From positions 850,001 to 914,000 of the forward strand of contig NZ_CP049885.1 of NCBI RefSeq assembly GCF_011303755.1: a stretch of 64,000 nt of DNA, in the 5' to 3' direction. This document shows, one piece after another, positions 1 to 11,073 of the stretch (within the stretch, counting starts at the first letter, position 1; every line of letters begins with the position of its first letter). The notes under the pieces were generated by a model. The model did not search any database and was not told the origin of the DNA. It worked only from the letters and a program-made list of their open reading frames with translations. Origin of the DNA: Acidovorax sp. HDW3. GTDB lineage: Bacteria > Pseudomonadota > Gammaproteobacteria > Burkholderiales > Burkholderiaceae_C. Position numbers and translations under genes: made by a program.

Positions 1-35
1 GGGGGTCGTCGGTTCGATCCCGTCATCCTCCACCA
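1..35 (+). tRNA. tRNA-Ala, 3' part (window edge)
   Basis: The first 35 bases hold a T-arm with the invariant GGTTCGATCC core, the 3' acceptor strand and an encoded CCA. The sequence matches the 3' end of the tRNA-Ala(TGC) that sits between 16S and 23S in betaproteobacterial rrn operons. The anticodon lies outside the window, so the isotype is inferred from position and acceptor sequence. Confidence 0.85.
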
Positions 36-378
36 ATCGGAATAAAATCAACATCAAAGCGGCTTCGCAAGAGGTCTCTTTGCTGTTGAGGCGAGATAAC
101 TCGCAAACAACACGGCTGTTCTTTAAAAATTCATAGAGTCGAATCAGCGTTGCTAGCGGAAAGCAGGAAACTGCACCGTGCCGCTAGCAACCTAAATTTG
201 ATTGCGTCAAAACGAACGAAACTTTGTTTTGTTCAAGTAATGACGAATAGTTCTCAAGAGATCGTAGAGATACGAGATCGAAGAAAAATTCACATTACGG
301 CATAACGCGTGAGGTGCAAGACCTCACAAGTCCTTGAAGGAAAATGGAGACATCTCGCGAGAGAAGTCAAAGTTATAG
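36..378 (+). other. tRNA-Ala to 23S internal transcribed spacer
   Basis: About 340 bases with no coding potential. The only recognisable signal is a boxA-like antitermination element, GCTGTTCTTTAAAAAT, at about 115-130. The stretch just before 23S can pair with the sequence after the 23S 3' end and form the RNase III processing stalk: AAAGTTATAGGGTCAAG before the 23S start and CTTGACCCTATAACTTT after its end are complementary. Confidence 0.8.
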
Positions 379-3253
<2,875 letters not shown>

Positions 3254-3365
3254 TATAACTTTGACGTCCATGTCAAGGTTGTTATGCCAAGTGACGCAAT
3301 CAAATACCGATTCGATTCTATGAATTCGCTGTCTTGATAAACTATCAAGATGGCTCAAAGTTTAA

Positions 3366-3478
3366 GCCTGATGACCATAGCAAGTTGGAACCACTCCTTC
3401 CCATCCCGAACAGGACAGTGAAACGACTTCGCGCCGATGATAGTGCGGATTCCCGTGTGAAAGTAGGTCATCGTCAGG
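3366..3478 (+). rRNA. rrf: 5S ribosomal RNA
   Basis: Starts GCCTGATGACCATAGCAAG, contains the conserved CCCATCCCGAACAG loop and ends with the complementary GTCATCGTCAGGC. It lies 112 bases after 23S, in the usual order. Length is about 113 bases; the exact ends are uncertain by one or two bases. Confidence 0.96.
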
Positions 3479-3494
3479 CTATTAATAGCAAACT

Positions 3495-3532
3495 AACCCC
3501 TTCATTCGAAAGAATGAAGGGGTTTTGTTTTT
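3495..3532 (+). terminator. rrn operon intrinsic terminator
   Basis: A perfect 13-bp stem (3495-3507 with 3512-3524) closed by a GAAA tetraloop and followed by TTGTTTTTGT. It lies 15 bases past the 5S gene. This is a canonical strong rho-independent terminator for the rRNA operon. Confidence 0.93.
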
Positions 3533-3554
3533 GTATTTCAAAAAATGGCGCAAT

Positions 3555-4301
3555 ATGCAGCTGCAAGAAATTCTTTATTCGCAGGGATTCGGTACACGGC
3601 GGGTGTGCGCCGGGCTGGTGCAGCAAGGCTGGGTGCAGCTTTACGGGGACGATGCAGCTGCACCGCCGGTTTTGTGCACGGATGCGGCGCATGAGGTGGT
3701 GCCAGAAGGATTGCGGCTGCGGGTGCAGGGGGTTGATTGGCCGTACCACGCCAAGGCCTATGTGATGTTGCATAAGCCGGCTGGTACGGAATGTTCGCAA
3801 AAGCCTTCCGCCTATCCCAGCATTTACACCCTGCTGCCAGCGCCTTTGCGCCAGCGTCCCTGTAAGGGTGCGTTGCAAGGCGTGCAAGCGGTGGGGCGGC
3901 TCGATCAGGATACGACCGGCTTGCTTTTGCTCAGCGACGATGGTCAGTTCATCCACCGTTTGAGCTCGCCGAAAAAACATGTGCCCAAGGTGTACCGAGT
4001 ACAGCTCAAGCACGCTGTCACGGCGGCGCAGGTGCAGCAGTTGCTCGCTGGCGTGGTGCTCGATGATGATCCCCGGCCCGTTCGGGCGGCGGCATGTGAA
4101 ATGCTGGGGCCCAATGCTATCGACTTGACCTTGACAGAAGGCAAATACCACCAGGTCAAACGCATGTTGGCGGCGGTGGGCAACCGCGTTGAGGGCTTGC
4201 ACCGCTGGCGCATGGGAGCGTTGGGGCTCGATGCCACCCTGGCACCAGGGCAGTGGCGCTGGTTGACACCTGCTGATCTGGCGTTGCTGGGCTCGGTATA
4301 G
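3555..4301 (+). CDS. rsuA: 16S rRNA pseudouridine synthase RsuA
   Basis: A 248-residue protein of the RsuA/RluB family, which isomerises U516 (E. coli numbering) in helix 18 of 16S rRNA in the cytoplasm. The N-terminal ~60 residues form a short S4-like RNA-binding domain. The catalytic loop is GRLDQDTTG at residues 114-122 with the nucleophilic Asp117. The C-terminal block GKYHQVKRMLAAVGN is the RsuA signature. A longer reading from 3525 would start inside the rrn terminator, so the ATG at 3555 is chosen. Assignment to RsuA rather than RluB/RluE rests on overall resemblance and is likely but not proven. Confidence 0.88.
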   Translation: MQLQEILYSQGFGTRRVCAGLVQQGWVQLYGDDAAAPPVLCTDAAHEVVPEGLRLRVQGVDWPYHAKAYVMLHKPAGTECSQKPSAYPSIYTLLPAPLRQRPCKGALQGVQAVGRLDQDTTGLLLLSDDGQFIHRLSSPKKHVPKVYRVQLKHAVTAAQVQQLLAGVVLDDDPRPVRAAACEMLGPNAIDLTLTEGKYHQVKRMLAAVGNRVEGLHRWRMGALGLDATLAPGQWRWLTPADLALLGSV

Positions 4302-4375
4302 CGCAGCCAGATCGCACGCAGGGGCTCGCTACACTGGCGCACTGCATTCAAAGGGTTTCTGTAAGGACATTGATC

Positions 4376-5356
4376 GTGAAATGGCGAGCTGTGGTCGCTG
4401 CCCTGTGGGTAGCGTGGGGGCAGGTGCTTGCGGCGGCCCAGGTTGAGATGCCACCGCCCGTGTTCGTGCTCAATTCGCTCGATGCCAGCATCAGCGTGGT
4501 TGATCCGCAGACCTGGCGCGAGCAGGTGCGCATTCCTACCGGAAAAGAGCCGCACCACCTGTACCTGACGCCCGATGAAAAATCCCTCATCGTGGCCAAT
4601 GCCTTGGCCGATACGCTGACGTTTGTCGATCCGCGCACTGCCCAGGTGCAGCGCACGCTGCGTGGCATTGTCGATCCCTACCATTTGCGGTTTTCGCCGG
4701 ATATGCGCTGGCTGGTCACCGCCGCCAACCGCCTCGATCACATTGATTTTTACCGTTGGGACGGCAGCACCCCGACCCTGGTCAAGCGGGTACCCACTGG
4801 GCGCACGCCGAGCCATTTGTGGATCGATAGCCGCAGCACCACGCTGTACTCGACCATGCAAGACAGCGACGAGCTGGTCGCCATCGACCTGGCCACCCAG
4901 ACCCTGCGCTGGCGCCTGCCCACCGGGGCCATGCCGGCCGACCTCTATGGCCGCCCGGATGGCAAGCTGCTCTTCGTCGGCCTGACTGGCAGCGACAGCG
5001 TGCAGGTGTTTGATATTTCTGCCGCCCAGCCCCGCAGCATTGGCAGCATTCCCACGGGCAAAGGCGCGCACGCGTTTCGCGCGCTCGGGGATGGGCGCCA
5101 CCTGCTGGTCAGCAACCGGGTGGCCAACACCATCAGCAAGATCGACATGCAAAACCTGAGCGTGGTCGAGAGCTACCCCGCGCCGGGCGGGCCTGACTGC
5201 ATGGATGTCTCTGCCGATGGGCGCTTTATTTTCGTCAGCTCACGCTGGGCACGCCGGCTGACGGTGATTGACATGAAAGAAAAGAAAGTCCTGCACCAGG
5301 TGAATGTCGGCAAGTCACCCCATGGCGTTTGGACCTTGCAACATGCCCCGCGCTAG
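4376..5356 (+). CDS. YVTN-type beta-propeller protein, exported
   Basis: A 326-residue protein with an N-terminal signal peptide (hydrophobic stretch ending near AAA-Q) and repeated propeller blades of the YVTN/YncE type, seen as recurrent blocks like ISVVDPQT, LTFVDPRT and VQVFDIS. Such proteins are periplasmic and bind ligands or partners; the substrate is unknown. An upstream TTG at 4370 is possible, but the GTG at 4376 lies 8 bases after AAGGA, so it is the preferred start. The stop overlaps the next gene by 14 bases, so the two are probably co-transcribed. No enzyme motif (for example haem ligands of cytochrome cd1) is visible. Confidence 0.75.
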   Translation: MKWRAVVAALWVAWGQVLAAAQVEMPPPVFVLNSLDASISVVDPQTWREQVRIPTGKEPHHLYLTPDEKSLIVANALADTLTFVDPRTAQVQRTLRGIVDPYHLRFSPDMRWLVTAANRLDHIDFYRWDGSTPTLVKRVPTGRTPSHLWIDSRSTTLYSTMQDSDELVAIDLATQTLRWRLPTGAMPADLYGRPDGKLLFVGLTGSDSVQVFDISAAQPRSIGSIPTGKGAHAFRALGDGRHLLVSNRVANTISKIDMQNLSVVESYPAPGGPDCMDVSADGRFIFVSSRWARRLTVIDMKEKKVLHQVNVGKSPHGVWTLQHAPR

Positions 5357-6131
5357 CTGGCTTTTTGCTATCATTTTAATAGCTGTTAGCGCTTATCTAT
5401 CAAGCGCTAGAGCCGAAAATGACTGTAAAAAACCGCTCTATCTGACGTTCGATACCGGCCATATGGGGGTGGCCGAGCACATCGCCCGGGTGCTGCAACG
5501 CCAGCAGGTGCGGGTGACTTTTTTTGCCGCGCAGGAGGCCACGCAAGAAGGCGATGGCAGCCTTGGCGCGCACTGGGCCCCTTGGTGGCGTGCCCGTGCG
5601 CAGGAGGGGCACGCCTTTGCCTCACACACCTGGAGCCACCTGGTGTGGCAGGCCGATTTGCCCGGTGCACGTTTGCGCCTGCGGGCTACCGGCGGCGATG
5701 CGCCCGGAGTGCTGCAAGTGCTCGACGCCGCCGCCTATTGCGCCGACATTCGCCGTGCGGCCGAGCGTCTGCAGCAGCTCACGGGCGCAGAGCCCCTGCC
5801 CCTGTTTCGTGCCCCGGCGGGCAAAACCTCGCCGCAGCTGCTGCAGGCGGCACGCGCTTGTGGTTATCAGCATGTGGGCTGGAGCCCGGCCGGCTTTTTG
5901 GGCGATGAGCTGCCGAGTGCCCGCTACAGCAATGCCCGCTTGCTGCAGCAGGCGCTGCAACACATTCAAAGCGGCGATATCTTGCTGGCGCACCTGGGCA
6001 TCTGGTCGCGCCAAGACCCCTGGGCGCCGGCAGTGCTCGAACCCCTCATCGTTGGCCTGAAGGCGCGCGGCTTTTGTTTTCGTACCTTGCGCGAGCACCC
6101 CGCGTACGGGCATGGTGGAAGGTGGCCATGA
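5343..6131 (+). CDS. Polysaccharide deacetylase (NodB-like), exported
   Basis: A 262-residue NodB-homology protein. Residues 5-24 are a signal peptide or membrane anchor. Carbohydrate-esterase-4 motifs are present: TFDTG at 35-39 (usual TFDDG), SHTWSH at 94-99 supplying the metal-binding histidines, RAPAGK near 165, and ILLAHLG near the C-terminus. It probably removes acetyl groups from a cell-wall or secreted glycan in the periplasm. The second Asp of motif 1, a metal ligand, is Thr here, so metal binding may be altered. The first ~27 codons coincide with a copy of the dispersed GCGCTT repeat (5361-5425), which supplies most of the signal peptide. It overlaps the preceding propeller gene by 14 bases and the next gene by ATGA. 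Confidence 0.83.
   Translation: MPRASWLFAIILIAVSAYLSSARAENDCKKPLYLTFDTGHMGVAEHIARVLQRQQVRVTFFAAQEATQEGDGSLGAHWAPWWRARAQEGHAFASHTWSHLVWQADLPGARLRLRATGGDAPGVLQVLDAAAYCADIRRAAERLQQLTGAEPLPLFRAPAGKTSPQLLQAARACGYQHVGWSPAGFLGDELPSARYSNARLLQQALQHIQSGDILLAHLGIWSRQDPWAPAVLEPLIVGLKARGFCFRTLREHPAYGHGGRWP
5361..5425. repeat. Dispersed Comamonadaceae-type repeat, copy 1 (in deacetylase gene)
   Basis: TTTTAATAGCTGTTAGCGCT, TATCTATC, AAGCGCTAGAGCC. The stem TAGCGCTT/AAGCGCTA is perfect (5387-5394 with 5402-5409). The element is translated as the signal peptide of the deacetylase. Confidence 0.88.
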
Positions 6132-7114
6132 ATTTTTTGCAGTGGCTGGACCACCTGTTCGATGACGCCCAGCAGCAATTATTTGAGCAGCTGGTGCAGC
6201 CGCTTTTGTTTGCTCTGGGCGGTGGCAATTGGCTCGAAGACGCCTACAGCGCCACGGGCTGGCTGCTGGTGGGGTTGGTGCAGCTGGCACTGATGCTGCT
6301 CGTGCTCGCGCCGCTGCAGCGCTGGCGCCCGGTAGAGCCGGTAACCGACCACCAGGCGGTGCGCACCGACATCCTCTACACCCTTATCCACCGCCTGGGG
6401 CTGTTTCGCCTGGCATTGTTTTTCACCCTCGATCCATTGACCGATGCACTGCAGGGCTGGCTGCACGTGCAGGGCCAAAGCGCCTGGCAGCTCGATGCTC
6501 TGTGGCCGGGGGTGACCGATCTACCCTGGGTCAGCCTGTTGCTGTACCTGCTGCTGCTCGACTTGCTGCAATACGGCGTGCACCGGGCGCAGCACCGCTG
6601 GGACTGGTGGTGGCAGCTGCACGCGCTGCACCACTCGCAGCGCCAGATGACGATGTGGACCGACAACCGCAACCATCTGCTCGACGATTTACTGGGCCAC
6701 CTCATCATCGTCATCGTGGCGCAGTGCATTGGCGTGGCGCCGGGGCAGTTCGTTGCCATCGTCGCCATTGCGCAGCTGTCCGAGAGCTTGCAACACGCCA
6801 ATCTGCGCCTGCATTTCGGCCCTTGGGGCGAGCGCCTGTGGGTCAGCCCCCGCTTTCACCGCCTGCACCATGCCATCGGCCTGGGGCACGAGAGCGGGCC
6901 GGCTGGGCAGCAGGTGCTGGGCGGGCATAACTTTGGCGTTCTGCTGCCGTGGTGGGACATGCTGTTTGGCACCGCCTGCTTTGCCCCGGGCTACGCGCCC
7001 ACCGGCATCCGTGACCAGGTCGAGCCCGACGCCCAGGGGCGGCTGCGCGACTATGGCCAAGGTTTTTGGCAGCAGCAAAAACTGGGTTGGCTGCGCCTGT
7101 GGCGGCGAACCTAG
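6128..7114 (+). CDS. Sterol desaturase/fatty acid hydroxylase family membrane protein
   Basis: A 328-residue integral membrane di-iron enzyme. The histidine clusters of the family are all visible: HRAQH (152-156), HALHH (165-169), H223/H229 in LQHANLRLH, HRLHH (244-248) and H267. Several hydrophobic segments precede them (about 43-62 and 134-149). Family members hydroxylate or desaturate lipids at the membrane; the exact substrate cannot be read from sequence. The start ATG overlaps the deacetylase stop (ATGA), indicating translational coupling. Confidence 0.85.
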   Translation: MNFLQWLDHLFDDAQQQLFEQLVQPLLFALGGGNWLEDAYSATGWLLVGLVQLALMLLVLAPLQRWRPVEPVTDHQAVRTDILYTLIHRLGLFRLALFFTLDPLTDALQGWLHVQGQSAWQLDALWPGVTDLPWVSLLLYLLLLDLLQYGVHRAQHRWDWWWQLHALHHSQRQMTMWTDNRNHLLDDLLGHLIIVIVAQCIGVAPGQFVAIVAIAQLSESLQHANLRLHFGPWGERLWVSPRFHRLHHAIGLGHESGPAGQQVLGGHNFGVLLPWWDMLFGTACFAPGYAPTGIRDQVEPDAQGRLRDYGQGFWQQQKLGWLRLWRRT

Positions 7115-7129
7115 GTATGCTTAGCCCCC

Positions 7130-8032
7130 ATGGGACTGTTGTTTGACTCTTTCTGGCGCGCGGTGGCGTACTGCCTGCATCCGCGTGTGATTGCGCTCTC
7201 GCTGCTGCCGCTGGCCCTCATGGCGGCGCTGGCGCTGGGGCTGCATTATTTTTATTGGGATGCGGGCGTGCTGTGGGTGCGCACCGTGCTCGAAGGTACG
7301 AGCTGGCTCTCCAGCCTCTGGCAATGGCTGCAAAACTGGGGCTTGAAAGACCTGCCGGCGCTGGTGGCGCCGCTGCTCGTCATTCTGGCGGTGACGCCAG
7401 CCGTGGTCATCGTGGCCCTGCTGCTGGTGGGCGTTTTCATGACGCCGGCGCTCGTCAGCCTGGTGGCGCAGCGGCGCTTTCCGGCGCTCGAGCGCAAGCG
7501 CGGCGGCACGCTGCTGCTGGGCCTGGGCTGGATGCTGGGCTCCACCCTGCTGGCGCTGCTGGGGCTGGTGCTGTCGATGCCGCTGTGGCTGATACCCCCC
7601 CTGGTGCTGTTGCTGCCGCCGCTGATCTGGGGCTGGCTCACCTTTCGCGTCATGGTATTCGACGCCCTGGCCGAACACGCCGACAGCCAGGAGCGCCGCG
7701 CCATCCTCACGCGCCATCGCTGGAGCTTGCTGGTGATGGGGGTGGTCAGCGGCTACCTGGGCGCGGCGCCGGGCATCGTCTGGGCCTCGGGTGTGGTGTT
7801 TGCGGCGGCCTTCGTGGTGTTGATACCCATTGCCATTTGGATTTACACCTTGGTGCTGGCGTTTTCCTCGCTTTGGTTTGCGCATTACTGCCTGGCGGCG
7901 CTGGAGCAGCTGCGTGCCCAGGCCGTGCCAGCCCCTGTGCCATCCCCAATTCCTGAATCTGCCCCTGCGCCCACCCTGGCGTCCTCGGCAGATGCCGCCC
8001 CCGCCTTGCCGCCCCCGGGGCAGGCGCTCTAA
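7130..8032 (+). CDS. EI24 domain-containing inner-membrane protein
   Basis: A 300-residue protein with about six hydrophobic helices (roughly residues 14-40, 80-108, 130-160, 200-235) and the N-terminal pattern SFWRAVAYCLHPRVI typical of EI24/CysZ-like proteins in Burkholderiales. The C-terminal ~35 residues are Pro/Ala-rich and probably disordered. It starts 15 bases after the hydroxylase gene and continues the same operon. CysZ transports sulfate, but this branch is uncharacterised, so no substrate is assigned. Confidence 0.75.
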   Translation: MGLLFDSFWRAVAYCLHPRVIALSLLPLALMAALALGLHYFYWDAGVLWVRTVLEGTSWLSSLWQWLQNWGLKDLPALVAPLLVILAVTPAVVIVALLLVGVFMTPALVSLVAQRRFPALERKRGGTLLLGLGWMLGSTLLALLGLVLSMPLWLIPPLVLLLPPLIWGWLTFRVMVFDALAEHADSQERRAILTRHRWSLLVMGVVSGYLGAAPGIVWASGVVFAAAFVVLIPIAIWIYTLVLAFSSLWFAHYCLAALEQLRAQAVPAPVPSPIPESAPAPTLASSADAAPALPPPGQAL

Positions 8033-8062
8033 TTTGCCTTCTGTCTTCTGCGGTTTTGCACC

Positions 8063-8884
8063 ATGCACCAGCGTTTTGGCCTGCTCATCGTCGGCGATGA
8101 AATCCTTTCGGGCAAACGGGCCGACAAGCACTTGCCCAAGGTCATTGAACTGCTCGCCGCGCGTGGTCTGGCGCTGTCCTGGGCAGAGATCGTAGGGGAC
8201 GAGCCGTCGCGCATCGCTGCCGCCTTGCAGCGGGCCTTTTCTTCTGGGGATGCGGTGTTTTCTTGCGGTGGCATTGGCGCCACGCCTGACGACCATACGC
8301 GCCAATGCGCTGCAGCGGCGCTGGGCCTGCCCCTCTTGCCCCATCCTGAAGCGCAGGCGCTGATTGACGCCCGAATGCGCGAAGTGGCCGAGGCCAAGGG
8401 GCAGGCGTTTGCGCCGGAGCACCCCGACCACCACCAGCGCCTGCGCATGGGCGAATTGCCGCAGGGCGCGCTGCTCATACCCAACCCTTACAACAAAATT
8501 GCTGGCTTTTCCTGCTCCGGTGCGGGCGGTGGCATGGTGCACTTCATGCCCGGCTTCCCGGTCATGGCCTGGCCCATGATCGAATGGGTGCTGCAGCAGT
8601 ACTACGCAGCGCACTTTCACCGCCAGCCCCAGCGCGAATGCTCCGTCATCGTCTATCGCGCCATGGAAGCCACCCTGACGCCGCTGATGGAGCGCATCGA
8701 AGCCACGCACACCGGCGTCAAAGTGTTCAGCCTACCCAGCGTCGATCATCCCGAACACGGGCTGCACATTGAACTCGGCGTGAAAGGGCCAGCCACCGCC
8801 GTGCCCGCTGCATGGGCGGATTTGTTGCAAGGCTTGCACCAATATGGTGCAAACACAGGCCCCACAATGGTGCGTGATTATTGA
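8063..8884 (+). CDS. CinA-like competence/damage-inducible (MoCF-fold) protein
   Basis: A 273-residue protein with the MoaB/MogA-type fold of CinA N-terminal domains: GDEILSGKRAD near residue 11, and SCGGIGATPDDHTRQ, the phosphate/nucleotide-binding GGxGxTxDD motif, around 67-81. There is no C-terminal CinA deamidase domain. Stand-alone CinA-N proteins are widespread in betaproteobacteria and their function is not settled (possibly nucleotide or molybdopterin-related hydrolysis). The last codons contain a perfect NtrC palindrome serving glnA downstream. Confidence 0.82.
   Translation: MHQRFGLLIVGDEILSGKRADKHLPKVIELLAARGLALSWAEIVGDEPSRIAAALQRAFSSGDAVFSCGGIGATPDDHTRQCAAAALGLPLLPHPEAQALIDARMREVAEAKGQAFAPEHPDHHQRLRMGELPQGALLIPNPYNKIAGFSCSGAGGGMVHFMPGFPVMAWPMIEWVLQQYYAAHFHRQPQRECSVIVYRAMEATLTPLMERIEATHTGVKVFSLPSVDHPEHGLHIELGVKGPATAVPAAWADLLQGLHQYGANTGPTMVRDY
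8834..8852. promoter_or_regulatory. NtrC-binding palindrome upstream of glnA
   Basis: TTGCACCAATATGGTGCAA is a perfect 7-bp-arm palindrome matching the enteric NtrC site (TGCACCA-N3-TGGTGCA). It lies about 73 bases upstream of the sigma-54 -24 element, within the last codons of the cinA-like gene. Confidence 0.85.
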
Positions 8885-8923
8885 TGGCGCCCAAAATCGA
8901 GCGCGCCGCGCCAGTGTGGATGC

Positions 8924-8940
8924 TGGCACGCTATCTGCTT
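8924..8940 (+). promoter_or_regulatory. Sigma-54 promoter of glnA
   Basis: TGGCACGCTATCTGCTT carries the invariant GG (8925-8926) and GC (8937-8938) with exactly 10 bases between them, the -24/-12 geometry of RpoN promoters. Transcription should start near 8950, giving a leader of about 33 bases with GGAGAA ahead of the glnA ATG. Confidence 0.85.
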
Positions 8941-8982
8941 ATTCCTTTGTATCTCTAACAGCCGTTTATCTGGAGAACCCTG

Positions 8983-10398
8983 ATGGCCAAGACCGTTGCA
9001 GACGTGATGAAGATGGTGGATGACTACGAAGTCAAGTTCGTTGACTTCCGCTTCACCGACACCCTGGGCAAACAGCACCACACGACGGTGCCGGTGTCGC
9101 ACTTCGATGAAGAAAAATTCACCGCTGGCCACGCCTTCGATGGCTCCTCCATCGCCGGCTGGAAGGGCATCGAAGCCTCGGACATGCAGCTCATTCCTGA
9201 TCCGAATACGGCCAACATCGACCCCTTCTTTGAAGAAACCACGCTGATCCTGTCGTGCGACGTGATCGAGCCCAGCGACGGCAAGGCCTACGACCGCGAC
9301 CCGCGCTCCATCGCCAAGCGCGCTGAAGCCTACCTCAAAGCCTCCGGCCTGGGCGATACCGCCTTCTTCGGTCCCGAGCCCGAATTTTTCATTTTCGACG
9401 GCGTGCGCTGGAGCACCGACCCGAACAACACCTTCTACGAAATCGAAGAATACGAAGCCCCCTGGAACAGCGGTCGCCAGCTCGAAGGTGGCAACCGGGG
9501 CCACCGCCCGACCACCAAGGGCGGTTACTTCCCGGTGCCCCCGGTCGATAGCACGCAAGACATGCGCGCTGAAATGTCGCTGGTGCTCGAATCGCTGGGC
9601 ATCCCGGTCGAAGTGTTCCACCACGAAGTCGCGGGCGCGGGCCAGAACGAGATCGGCACCCGTTTCAGCACCCTGGTCGAGCGCGCCGACTGGACCGTGC
9701 TGCAAAAGTACGTGATCCACAACGTTGCCAACAGCTACGGCAAGACCGCCACCTTCATGCCCAAGCCCTACCACGGCGACAACGGCTCCGGGATGCACGT
9801 GCACCAGTCCGTGTGGAAGGATGGCAAGAACCTGTTTGCTGGCGACGGCTATGCCGGCCTGTCGGACTTTGCCTTGTACTACATCGGCGGCATCATCAAG
9901 CACGCCCGCGCGCTCAACGCCATCACCAACCCGGGCACGAACAGCTACAAGCGCCTGGTGCCGCACTTCGAGGCTCCGGTCAAGCTCGCTTACTCGGCCA
10001 AGAACCGCTCGGCCTCGATCCGTATCCCCTACGTGGCCAACCCCAAGGCCCGCCGCGTCGAGGCCCGCTTCCCCGATCCGCTGATGAACCCCTACCTGGG
10101 CTTTGCCGCGCTCTTGATGGCCGGCCTCGATGGCGTCGAGAACAAAATCCACCCGGGCGAAGCCGCTACCAAGGATCTGTACCACCTGCCGCCGGAAGAA
10201 GACAAGCTGGTGCCCACCGTGTGCCACAGCCTGGACCAGGCCCTGGAAGCGCTGGACAAGGACCGTGCCTTCCTGACCAAGGGCGGCGTGTTCAGCGATG
10301 CCATGATCGACGCCTACATTGACCTGAAAATGCAGGACGTGACGCGGATGCGCATCGGCGTGCACCCGGCTGAGTACGATATGTACTTCTCGCTCTGA
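8983..10398 (+). CDS. glnA: Glutamine synthetase, type I
   Basis: A 471-residue class I-beta glutamine synthetase, which joins ammonia and glutamate with ATP hydrolysis in the cytoplasm as a dodecamer. Visible signatures are the beta-grasp [16 protein letters not shown] near 52-67, [12 protein letters not shown] with metal ligands, the ATP-binding [16 protein letters not shown] block near 260, and the adenylylation loop DLYHLPPEE near residue 398, whose Tyr is the expected GlnE target. Regulation is visible upstream: an NtrC palindrome and a sigma-54 promoter. A terminator follows. Confidence 0.98.
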   Translation: MAKTVADVMKMVDDYEVKFVDFRFTDTLGKQHHTTVPVSHFDEEKFTAGHAFDGSSIAGWKGIEASDMQLIPDPNTANIDPFFEETTLILSCDVIEPSDGKAYDRDPRSIAKRAEAYLKASGLGDTAFFGPEPEFFIFDGVRWSTDPNNTFYEIEEYEAPWNSGRQLEGGNRGHRPTTKGGYFPVPPVDSTQDMRAEMSLVLESLGIPVEVFHHEVAGAGQNEIGTRFSTLVERADWTVLQKYVIHNVANSYGKTATFMPKPYHGDNGSGMHVHQSVWKDGKNLFAGDGYAGLSDFALYYIGGIIKHARALNAITNPGTNSYKRLVPHFEAPVKLAYSAKNRSASIRIPYVANPKARRVEARFPDPLMNPYLGFAALLMAGLDGVENKIHPGEAATKDLYHLPPEEDKLVPTVCHSLDQALEALDKDRAFLTKGGVFSDAMIDAYIDLKMQDVTRMRIGVHPAEYDMYFSL

Positions 10399-10426
10399 GT
10401 CCCAGCGCTTGGATGATCGGTAAAAG

Positions 10427-10449
10427 AGGCGGCGCAAGCCGCCTTTTTT
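10427..10449 (+). terminator. glnA intrinsic terminator
   Basis: A 7-bp GC-rich stem (10427-10433 with 10438-10444), GCAA loop and a run of six T residues, beginning 28 bases after the glnA stop. Confidence 0.9.
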
Positions 10450-10557
10450 GCGTGCAACCTTGTCGCTGGGGGGCGCTCCAATAAGGCTGTGGCGCCGCTG
10501 GCCGTGGTTTGCGGGATACTTCGCGCCACCGAGGGGCCCCCTTTGCAAGGAAAACGA

Positions 10558-11061
10558 ATGAACAAGACGCACTCTCTGCTGCTCCTGGCGGCCCTGTTGC
10601 TGCCCGCAGCCGCCTGGTCGCAAGACCGTATTTACCGCTGCGGCAACGAATACACCAACAACGCCACCCAGGCCAAGGAGCGTGGCTGCAAGCTGGTAGA
10701 GGGCGGCAACGTCACGGTGCTGGCGCCAACGCCCAGCCGTGCTGCCGCACCTGCTGCCAGCAGCGGCGGTGGCAGCAGCAGTGCCACGCCGGCGCCGCGT
10801 TTTGGCGGCGATGAGCAGCGGGCCCGCGACGCCGATGCCCGCGCCATCCTCGAAGCCGAGCTGCGCAAGGCCGAGGCACGCCAGGCCAGTCTGGCCAAGG
10901 AGTACAACAATGGCGCTCCAGAAAAAACCGCCCAGGAACAAAGCAACCCGCAAAAATACGCCGAGCGCACAGCCGATCTCAAGGGTGCACTGGCCCGCGC
11001 CGATAGCGACGTTGCCGGTATCAAGCGCGAACTCAGCCGCCTGCCTGGCGCAAGCCACTAA
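10558..11061 (+). CDS. Small exported DUF4124-like protein
   Basis: A 167-residue protein with a clear signal peptide (MNKTHSLLLLAALLLPAAAWS). After it comes a DUF4124-like stretch IYRCGNEYTNN with two cysteines, then a low-complexity Ala/Ser/Gly linker and a charged helical C-terminus. The start at 10558 is preferred because AAGGAAAAC precedes it; a longer frame from 10489 lacks a ribosome site. It sits between glnA and ntrB, an arrangement I believe is conserved in related genomes. Function is unknown. Confidence 0.75.
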   Translation: MNKTHSLLLLAALLLPAAAWSQDRIYRCGNEYTNNATQAKERGCKLVEGGNVTVLAPTPSRAAAPAASSGGGSSSATPAPRFGGDEQRARDADARAILEAELRKAEARQASLAKEYNNGAPEKTAQEQSNPQKYAERTADLKGALARADSDVAGIKRELSRLPGASH

Positions 11062-11073
11062 AGCCTGCGCCTG

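Noticed and set aside
4376-5356. Cytochrome cd1 nitrite reductase-type propeller
   Set aside because: There is no haem-binding CxxCH and no d1-haem histidine pattern; it is only a YVTN-type propeller.
7121-8710. Long minus-strand open frame opposite the EI24 and cinA-like genes
   Set aside because: Composition is Gln/Arg/His-rich as expected from antisense of Leu/Ala-rich codons; no motif is found.
8878-11058. A 726-codon open frame on the minus strand opposite glnA
   Set aside because: It is a shadow: glnA with its promoter and operator is on the other strand, and high GC leaves few stop codons. The translation has no recognisable domain.
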